DNA of 64,000 nucleotides, taken from assembly GCF_009707865.1 (NCBI RefSeq), contig NZ_WMBA01000004.1, positions 62,001-126,000 of the forward strand, given 5' to 3'. Positions 58,438-64,000 of the stretch are shown in pieces. Below the pieces are notes generated by a model, which did not search any database, had not been told where the DNA came from, and saw nothing but the letters and a program-made list of their open reading frames with translations. The first letter of the stretch is position 1; every line of letters starts with the position of its first letter. The position numbers were made by a program, and so were the translations under genes. The stretch is from Amycolatopsis pithecellobii (GTDB lineage Bacteria; Actinomycetota; Actinomycetes; Mycobacteriales; Pseudonocardiaceae).

Positions 58438-58530
58438 TCCGTCCTCAGTGGACTGATCAACTGCGGAAAGCGGCTGGAATTCAGCGTATCGCGGACCTTC
58501 GGAGCCGGCCGGAATTCCTACGCTTCTCGC

Positions 58531-59619
58531 ATGGTCAAATCCTGGTTGTTCGACATCTTCAACTATCCCTATGATTCCCGGCCCGAGGGCCTTGACCCGG
58601 ATCTGGTGCAGGACGAGTACGACTGGCATCTGGAGACCTGGGTCCAGGCCGAGGATCTGGGCTATGACGGGGTTTTCTTCTCCGAGCACCATTTCACCGC
58701 CTACAACATGAGCCCCTCGCCGAACCTGCTCGTCGCGAGCCTGGCGCAGCGGACGAGCCGGATGCACCTCGGCGTGATGTGCAACGTCACGGCATTCCAC
58801 AATCCACGGCGGCTGGCCGAGGAAACCGCGATGCTGGACTACCTCACCCACGGCCGTCTCGAGGTCGGGTTCGGCCGCGGCTCGGACGACCTGGAGTTCA
58901 AAAAGGAGGGTTTCCCGCTCGAGGACACCCGTGCCTGGTTCGAGGAATCCCTTGACCTGATGGAAAAGGCGTGGCACCAACCCCGTTTCACCCACCACGG
59001 CCGGTTCTTCGACTACGACGACGCGTCGATCTACCCGAGGCCCAAGAACGCGCCTGAGGTCTGGGTCACCGCGCTGAGTCCCTCGACGGTCAGCTGGGCC
59101 GCCGCGAAGGGCTACCGCATCGCGATGTCGTTCGTCCCGCCGGCAGGGCTCGCCGGCATGCGCAAGGCCTACGAAGAGGCCGCGGTCGCCGCCGGCCGGA
59201 CGCCGTCCGCCGACAAGATCGCCGTGCTGCGCCAGGCATTCGTCGCGGACACCGACGAGCAGGCGAGGGAACTCGCCGAACCCGCGCTGGACCACGTTTT
59301 CAAGTTGTTCAAGCGGGCCGCGGTACCCGAGGACGTCGACAACCTGGCGAAAGGCTACGAGGGATACTCCTCGTTCTTCCGGCCGTTCGTCACCGGCGGC
59401 GGGGTGACGTTCGACGATCTGGTGGCCTCGGGCGCGGTCGTGGTGGGTTCCCCGGCCACCGTGCGAGACCAGCTTGTCGCGCAGGCCGAGGAGATCGGCT
59501 GCGGTCACCTGATCAACTGGTTCTCGTTCGGACAGCTCACAAAGGAGCAGACCCAGCGGTCGGTGGAGCTCTACGCGAAGGAAGTCGCGCCGGCGCTTCG
59601 CTCGCTCACCCTGCGCTGA
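58531..59619 (+). CDS. LLM class flavin-dependent oxidoreductase, first of two
   Basis: This is a 362-residue luciferase-like monooxygenase: AEDLGYDGVFFSEHHFTAYN, QRTSRMHLGVMCNVTAFHNP, LTHGRLEVGFGRGSDDLEF, VVGSPATVRDQLVAQAEEIG. The SEHHF region is typical of luciferase alpha-like proteins. There is no good ribosome site; a -10-like TACGCT at 58519-58524 lies 6 nt before the ATG, so the mRNA may be leaderless. It begins the cluster that ends with a flavin reductase. Confidence 0.9.
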   Translation: MVKSWLFDIFNYPYDSRPEGLDPDLVQDEYDWHLETWVQAEDLGYDGVFFSEHHFTAYNMSPSPNLLVASLAQRTSRMHLGVMCNVTAFHNPRRLAEETAMLDYLTHGRLEVGFGRGSDDLEFKKEGFPLEDTRAWFEESLDLMEKAWHQPRFTHHGRFFDYDDASIYPRPKNAPEVWVTALSPSTVSWAAAKGYRIAMSFVPPAGLAGMRKAYEEAAVAAGRTPSADKIAVLRQAFVADTDEQARELAEPALDHVFKLFKRAAVPEDVDNLAKGYEGYSSFFRPFVTGGGVTFDDLVASGAVVVGSPATVRDQLVAQAEEIGCGHLINWFSFGQLTKEQTQRSVELYAKEVAPALRSLTLR

Positions 59620-59640
59620 CCGGCCCCGGCGACAAGGCGG

Positions 59641-60816
59641 ATGACGATGAAGTTTTCTTTCCTGTGTTCCCAGATCTATGGCGACACCGAGCATTACCGG
59701 ACACAGACGAGCTGGCCGGTACCTTCGGCACGCTACCGGCGTGAGGTCGGTGAGCGGTCGACCGACTTCGCACTCGATCAGGCAGCGCTGGCCGAGGAGC
59801 TCGGTTTCGACATGGTCAGCGTGTCCGAGCACCATTACTGGCCTTCTTTGCCCAGCCCCAATCCCGCGGTGATCGCAGCGGCCCTCACCCAGCGGACCGA
59901 GCGCGTGCGGATCGGCTGGATGGGGCCGCTGGTGTCCATCAACAATCCACTTCGGATCGCCGAAGAGGCGGCCATGCTCGACCAGCTCAGCCACGGCCGC
60001 CTGGAGATGTTGTTCCTGCGCGGCACCCCGAACGAGTTCGTCTCCTACAACGTCAACCCGGCCGAAACCCGCGGCCGCACCCAGGAAGCAGTCGAGCTGA
60101 TCACGATGGCGCTGACCGAACCGCACCCGTTCGGCTGGCAGGGCCGCTACTATCGCTACCCCACGATTTCGGTGTGGCCGGGGGTGTCCCAGCATCCGCA
60201 TCCGCCGATCTTCGGCTCGGGCAACAGCCCGGAGTCCGTGCGGTACGCGGTCGCACACGGGCACAAGATCGGTATCTCGTTCTATCCCGCGCACCTGACC
60301 GCCCAATTGGTTCAGTCCTATCGGGAAGCATGCGCCGAAGCAGGCCGGACAAGCCGTCCCTCCGACATCCTCTACCGGGCACACGTCGCTGTCGCGGAAA
60401 CCGAGCGGGAAGCCCGCGCTCTGGCCGGAAAGTACTACGGCGTGGGCGGTTTCGGGCAGGCCGCGGCGTTCATGGGCCGGGGTGCGACCGTCGCGTCCGA
60501 GCTGAAACCGCCCCCGGATCCCACGGAGCTGGGCACCGACGCCGACGGTAGGAACCGCGGCGCGGACGCCAAGGGGAAGGCCGCGGGTTTCGCGCTCGGC
60601 AAGCTCAACTTCTCCGGCACCCCGGACGAGGTGGTGCGGCAGCTGACGGAGTTCCACGAGCAGACCGGCGTCGGCCTGTTCGATCTCGGGTTCTCCGGTG
60701 GCGGGCTGACCGAACAGGAGCGCACGCGCAGCCTCACGTTGTTCGGGCAGGAAGTCATCCCGAAGCTGCGGCACCTGGGTGCCGCCCAGGACGAGGAGTC
60801 CGCCGATGTCCGTTGA
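59641..60816 (+). CDS. LLM class flavin-dependent oxidoreductase, second of two
   Basis: This is a 391-residue luciferase-like monooxygenase: AEELGFDMVSVSEHHYWPSL, QRTERVRIGWMGPLVSINNP, LSHGRLEMLFLRGTPNEF, FSGTPDEVVRQLTEFHEQTG. An unusual polar insertion near residue 285-315 (KPPPDPTELGTDADGRNRGA) is not seen in the first copy. The ATG may be 59641 or 59647. The two LLM proteins could be two subunits, as in luciferase, or act in sequence. Confidence 0.9.
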   Translation: MTMKFSFLCSQIYGDTEHYRTQTSWPVPSARYRREVGERSTDFALDQAALAEELGFDMVSVSEHHYWPSLPSPNPAVIAAALTQRTERVRIGWMGPLVSINNPLRIAEEAAMLDQLSHGRLEMLFLRGTPNEFVSYNVNPAETRGRTQEAVELITMALTEPHPFGWQGRYYRYPTISVWPGVSQHPHPPIFGSGNSPESVRYAVAHGHKIGISFYPAHLTAQLVQSYREACAEAGRTSRPSDILYRAHVAVAETEREARALAGKYYGVGGFGQAAAFMGRGATVASELKPPPDPTELGTDADGRNRGADAKGKAAGFALGKLNFSGTPDEVVRQLTEFHEQTGVGLFDLGFSGGGLTEQERTRSLTLFGQEVIPKLRHLGAAQDEESADVR

Positions 60817-61600
60817 AACGTTCACCGGGGCCACCGTGCACGCGGACGGCTTCGACATCGCTTACCGCGAGGCGGGATCCGGCGCACCTTTGGTGTTTCT
60901 GCACGGGGCGGGTGGCGCGGCCATCGCCGCCGCCCACGAAGCGCTCGCCGCGGATTTCCGCGTGATCCTCTTTGAGATTCCCGGTTTCGGCGAGTCGCCG
61001 GCCAACACCCGCAGTGCCACGGCGGCGCAGCTCGCGGACACCATGCACGAGGCGGCCCGCCGGGTCACCGGTGGTCCCTACACGCTGGCCGGCACCTCGT
61101 TCGGGAGCCGGATCGCCTCCTGGGCCGCGGTACGGCACGCGGACGAAATCGAGCGGCTCGTCCTGCTGGCGCCGACCGGGGTCCTGCCGGACGGTTTCAC
61201 CCCGCCGACCGGGGAGCAGATGCTCGGTGGCCCGGAGCGTCTGTACGCCCACCCCGAGAATGCGCGGCCACGAGCACCGCTTTCGCTTGGTACGGCGGCA
61301 AAGCAGGCCGAACTCGTCGGCCGGTTGCTGACACCGCGGGACGAGGAGCTCGAAGCCGCGTACCGCACGCTCGACGTGCCCACGCTGCTGTTGTTCGGCA
61401 CGCACGATCCACGAATCCCCGCTTCGCTGGCCCGGCGGTATCTGGAGCTGAACCCCGATTTCGCGGTGCTGTTCGTCTACGACGCCGGGCACGTCCTCGA
61501 GGAAGAACGGCCGGAGGCCACGGCGGACGCGATCGGGGACTTCGCGCGGCGCGGCGCCGGTTTCGTGGTCAATCGTAACGACAACCGGATTTTCCCGTGA
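60806..61600 (+). CDS. Alpha/beta hydrolase
   Basis: This is a 264-residue hydrolase: oxyanion HG in VFLHGAGGAA near residue 35, nucleophile elbow GTSFGSRI (Ser near 100), Asp in FGTHDPRIPAS and His in DAGHVLEE. The ATG at 60806 follows a GACGAGGAG site and lies inside the end of the previous gene. Substrate may be an ester, lactone or C-C bond of a ring-cleavage product. Confidence 0.9.
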   Translation: MSVETFTGATVHADGFDIAYREAGSGAPLVFLHGAGGAAIAAAHEALAADFRVILFEIPGFGESPANTRSATAAQLADTMHEAARRVTGGPYTLAGTSFGSRIASWAAVRHADEIERLVLLAPTGVLPDGFTPPTGEQMLGGPERLYAHPENARPRAPLSLGTAAKQAELVGRLLTPRDEELEAAYRTLDVPTLLLFGTHDPRIPASLARRYLELNPDFAVLFVYDAGHVLEEERPEATADAIGDFARRGAGFVVNRNDNRIFP

Positions 61601-61611
61601 CTGGAGGAAAA

Positions 61612-62313
61612 ATGGGACGCCTCACCGGCAAGGTCGCCGTGGTGACCGGCGCGGCGGGCGGTATCGGACACGCCGTCGCGACACTGTTCGCCCAGGAAGG
61701 CGCGACGGTCATCGCCACCGATGTCCGCCCGGACGGTGATCTGGTACCGCTGGACGTTTCGTCCGAAGAGGACTGGCGCCGCGTGGTGACGGAAGCGGAG
61801 CGGGCACACGGCAGGGTCGATGTGCTGGTCAACAACGCGGGAATCGGTGTCGCGGAAGGGATCGTGGAGTCGGACCTGGCATCGTGGAACCGGGTCATCG
61901 CGGTTTCGCAGACCGGCGCGTTCCTCGGGATGCGTGAGGTGATCCCGGTGATGCGCCGCGGCGGTGGCGGCTCGATCGTCAACGTTTCGTCGATCTGGGG
62001 CGTGACCGCCGTGCCGGGGCTGGCCGCCTACCACGCCGCCAAGGGCGCGGTACGGACACTGACCAAGAACGCGGCGATCAGCTACGCCCAGGACGGCATC
62101 CGGGTCAACTCCGTCCATCCGGGTTTCGTGGACACCCCGATGACTCAGGCCAACGATCCGGCGGTCAACGCCGTCATCATCGGCGCCACGCCGCTCGGCC
62201 GGGCCGGCCGGCCGAGCGAGATCGCCTGCGCCTGCCTGTTCCTGGCTTCCGGCGAATCCAGTTTCGTCACGGGCGCGGAACTCGCGGTCGACGGCGGTTA
62301 TCTCGCCCAGTGA
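61612..62313 (+). CDS. SDR family NAD(P)-dependent oxidoreductase
   Basis: This is a 233-residue short-chain dehydrogenase: TGAAGGIGHAVA, VNNAGIGVAEG, Ser in VNVSSIWGV, YHAAKGAV (Tyr, Lys) and VHPGFVDTPM. GGAGG at 61603-61607 places the start at the ATG 61612; a GTG at 61597 overlapping the previous stop is the alternative. It probably oxidises an alcohol or reduces a ketone in this cluster. Confidence 0.9.
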   Translation: MGRLTGKVAVVTGAAGGIGHAVATLFAQEGATVIATDVRPDGDLVPLDVSSEEDWRRVVTEAERAHGRVDVLVNNAGIGVAEGIVESDLASWNRVIAVSQTGAFLGMREVIPVMRRGGGGSIVNVSSIWGVTAVPGLAAYHAAKGAVRTLTKNAAISYAQDGIRVNSVHPGFVDTPMTQANDPAVNAVIIGATPLGRAGRPSEIACACLFLASGESSFVTGAELAVDGGYLAQ

Positions 62314-62326
62314 AAAGGAGATCGTG

Positions 62327-63097
62327 ATGGAATTCGTCCGCAGGTTCGAACCGGGCCGCCTCGCCGGGGACAGGTTCGACCACCAGCCCCTCGCGGATCT
62401 CGAAAGCTGCCTGATCGAAGGTGTCCGGGCGCCGCACGGCGCCGTCGGTTTCGACCGGCACTCCCACGACGCGGCCGACCAGCTCTACTACATTTTGGAC
62501 GGTCGGATGAGCCTGGAGCTGAACGGAGACCACTACGACGTCGAGGCCGGCTCCGTCGTCTTCATCCCCGCGGGCACGCCGCACCGCAACGAATACCCGC
62601 ATTCCGGCACCGAACTCCACCTCGACGTCATGCTCCCGCCCCCGCCGCGCGGTGTCCCGCTCGCCACCCCGGCCGCGCCGGACGAACGCGGCGGCCCTGG
62701 CACGGCCTATGTCCGTGCGGCGGCGGACATTCCCGGTAAGGAGGTCCTGCCCGGTTTCCACATGCGGGTCCTCGCCGACCGGGACACCGGCAGCGGGCGC
62801 ACCTCGTTCCGCCTCGCCACCGTGGAAGAGGGCTCGCCGGGAACGCCGTGGCACATCCACGACTTCGACCAGCTCTACTTCATCCTCGACGGCGCACTCG
62901 ACATCGACATCGCGGGCCGGCACGTCCGGGCCACCCGCCACGACCTCGTCGTGCTCCCCGCGGGGGTGCCGCATCGCAACCGCAACAGCGGTCCCGGCCC
63001 GGAGAGTCACCTGGTGCTGCTGGTCCCCGAACCGGCCCGCGGGGTGACTCCCGACCAAGGGGTCGACTTCGCGCTGACCGGCCGCAGTTTCGGCTGA
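62327..63097 (+). CDS. Bicupin protein with two three-His metal sites
   Basis: This 256-residue protein has two cupin barrels. The first has FDRHSHDAADQLYYILDG and PAGTPHRN; the second TPWHIHDFDQLYFILDG and PAGVPHRN. In both, the Glu of the canonical H-x-H-x3,4-E ligand set is Gln, leaving three His and a Gln. Three-His cupins include diketone-cleaving and gentisate-type dioxygenases. AAAAGGAG places the ATG at 62327. In this cluster it may be an oxygenase that splits a C-C bond, or a hydrolase-like or sensor protein. Confidence 0.85.
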   Translation: MEFVRRFEPGRLAGDRFDHQPLADLESCLIEGVRAPHGAVGFDRHSHDAADQLYYILDGRMSLELNGDHYDVEAGSVVFIPAGTPHRNEYPHSGTELHLDVMLPPPPRGVPLATPAAPDERGGPGTAYVRAAADIPGKEVLPGFHMRVLADRDTGSGRTSFRLATVEEGSPGTPWHIHDFDQLYFILDGALDIDIAGRHVRATRHDLVVLPAGVPHRNRNSGPGPESHLVLLVPEPARGVTPDQGVDFALTGRSFG

Positions 63098-63117
63098 CGT
63101 CCGAAAGGAACCAAGAC

Positions 63118-63927
63118 ATGTCCACGATTTCCGTCGACGGCGACGTCGGCCTGCACTACCGGATCGCCGGATCGGGACCGGCGCTGGTGTTCCACCCGGG
63201 GTTCGCCAACACGCTCGACGTGTGGAACTGGGTCGTGCGCGAACTCGCCCCGCACCGCACCTGTGTCACGTTCGACCCTCGCGGCCATGGGGCGTCGGAC
63301 AAACCCGATTCCGCCTACACACTCGACGAACTGGCCGCCGACACGATCGCCCTGACCGAACGGCTCGGCCTGACCGGCGTCACCCTGGTCGGCCATTCAC
63401 TCGGCGGCGCCGTAGCCCTGCAGGCCGTGCTGAAGCACAACGCCGACGGCCGGATCGCGCGGCTGGCGCTGCTCGCTCCCGCGGCGCCACGGTTCCTGGC
63501 CGCGGACGATCTCGACCTCGGCACGCCGCCGGAAGCCTTCGCGGGCCTGCGCCAGGCGCTCGCCGAGCGCACCGTGCCCACGGTGCTGCAGACCGGCGAG
63601 ATCTTCTACCACCAGACCGATGCGGAGACCGCACGCTGGCTCACGGAGAAATGTCTGGACATGCCGGTGCACCTGGCGGAACGCTACTTCGGTCAGCTGG
63701 CCGGGATCGACTTCCGGCCGCAGCTGGCCGAAGTCGGGGTACCCGTGCTCGTGGCCTGGGGCGAGCACGACCGGATGGCCGACCCGCGGTGGGCAGGCTG
63801 GCTGCGCGAACAGAACCTGCCGGGCTGGTCGGTGCGGACACTGGCACACAGCGGCCACGGAGCGATGGTCGACGAACCGGGCCGGCTCGCCGAACTGCTC
63901 CGCGAATTCAGTGGCGGCCAGTCATGA
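63118..63927 (+). CDS. Alpha/beta hydrolase (second in cluster)
   Basis: This is a 269-residue hydrolase of the 3-oxoadipate enol-lactonase/haloperoxidase-like type: ALVFHPGFANTLDVWNW, FDPRGHGASDKP, nucleophile GHSLGGAVALQ, Asp in AWGEHDRMADP, His in AHSGHGAMVDEP. GAAAGGA precedes the ATG. Its stop overlaps the flavin reductase ATG (ATGA). Confidence 0.9.
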   Translation: MSTISVDGDVGLHYRIAGSGPALVFHPGFANTLDVWNWVVRELAPHRTCVTFDPRGHGASDKPDSAYTLDELAADTIALTERLGLTGVTLVGHSLGGAVALQAVLKHNADGRIARLALLAPAAPRFLAADDLDLGTPPEAFAGLRQALAERTVPTVLQTGEIFYHQTDAETARWLTEKCLDMPVHLAERYFGQLAGIDFRPQLAEVGVPVLVAWGEHDRMADPRWAGWLREQNLPGWSVRTLAHSGHGAMVDEPGRLAELLREFSGGQS

Positions 63928-64000
63928 CCGCGTTCACCGACGTGATGGCCGGGGTGCCGACGCCGGTATCGGTGGTGACCGCGATGGACGGTGACCGGCC
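63924..64000 (+). CDS. Flavin reductase family protein (3' end beyond window)
   Basis: Only about 25 codons are visible: MTAFTDVMAGVPTPVSVVTA then MDGD. The PTPVSVVTA pattern is the usual start of flavin-reductase-like domains of two-component monooxygenases. The position at the end of a cluster with two LLM oxygenases supports this. The remainder is off the right edge. Confidence 0.7.
   Translation, partial: MTAFTDVMAGVPTPVSVVTAMDGDR

Noticed and set aside
58471-58517. Near-direct repeat CGGCTGGAATTC/CGGCCGGAATTC before the first LLM gene
   Set aside because: The 35-bp spacing is not helical-phase friendly and the match may be chance; not strong enough for a site call.

Overview
The window is high-GC DNA with dense overlapping genes, a mycothiol-type maleylpyruvate isomerase, a deazaflavin (F420)-type nitroreductase and probable leaderless mRNAs. 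This points to a free-living, catabolically versatile actinomycete, most likely Pseudonocardiales and Amycolatopsis-like; the genus is inference. No rRNA, tRNA, CRISPR array, transposase or phage gene was seen.

Layout. 1-2954: a flavinylated electron-transfer set (ApbE, an FMN-binding protein, a ferric-reductase-like membrane flavoprotein) and a DUF2231 membrane protein. 2999-8000: a five-gene Liv-type ABC importer. 8295-9945: decayed DNA, with a luciferase-like monooxygenase interrupted by an in-frame amber codon and a LysR remnant. 10037-14108: DUF488, a TehA-type channel, then a TetR regulator facing an aldehyde dehydrogenase and a deazaflavin nitroreductase.

14102-33098 is the core catabolic island. 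A minus-strand operon (MFS importer, SRPBCC, DUF35, a thiolase-fold protein without thiolase catalytic residues, a double CaiB CoA-transferase, PcaH, PcaG) and a plus-strand operon (IclR regulator, FMN reductase, LLM monooxygenase, SnoaL-like protein, two acyl-CoA dehydrogenases, enoyl-CoA hydratase, NDP-forming CoA ligase, second LLM enzyme, cyclase) each lie behind an almost identical 15-bp palindrome. I read this as one IclR-controlled pathway for an aromatic acid with a side chain: import, hydroxylation, CoA activation, side-chain removal by a retro-aldolase, and intradiol ring cleavage. The substrate is not known.

33104-41697: an enolase-superfamily enzyme opposite an AraC regulator, then an unusual 2-oxoacid dehydrogenase locus (one E2, two complete E1 alpha/beta pairs, no E3) and an MmgE/PrpD protein. 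41766-45860: a racemase remnant, VOC protein, aryl-AMP ligase, SDR, an MBL-fold protein that has lost its metal site, and an NTF2-like protein, closed by a strong terminator. 45958-47408: an ArsR/AHSA1/RibD-like operon. 47482-51756: TetR, GntR and a large GlcD-GlcF-like fusion. 51745-51905: an array of 22-bp repeats in both orientations. 51911-53355: a maleylpyruvate isomerase/FAH pair. 53611-57291: a CUT2-type sugar importer, then an AraC regulator. 58531-64000: a second flavin-monooxygenase cluster (two LLM enzymes, two hydrolases, SDR, bicupin, flavin reductase) that runs off the window.
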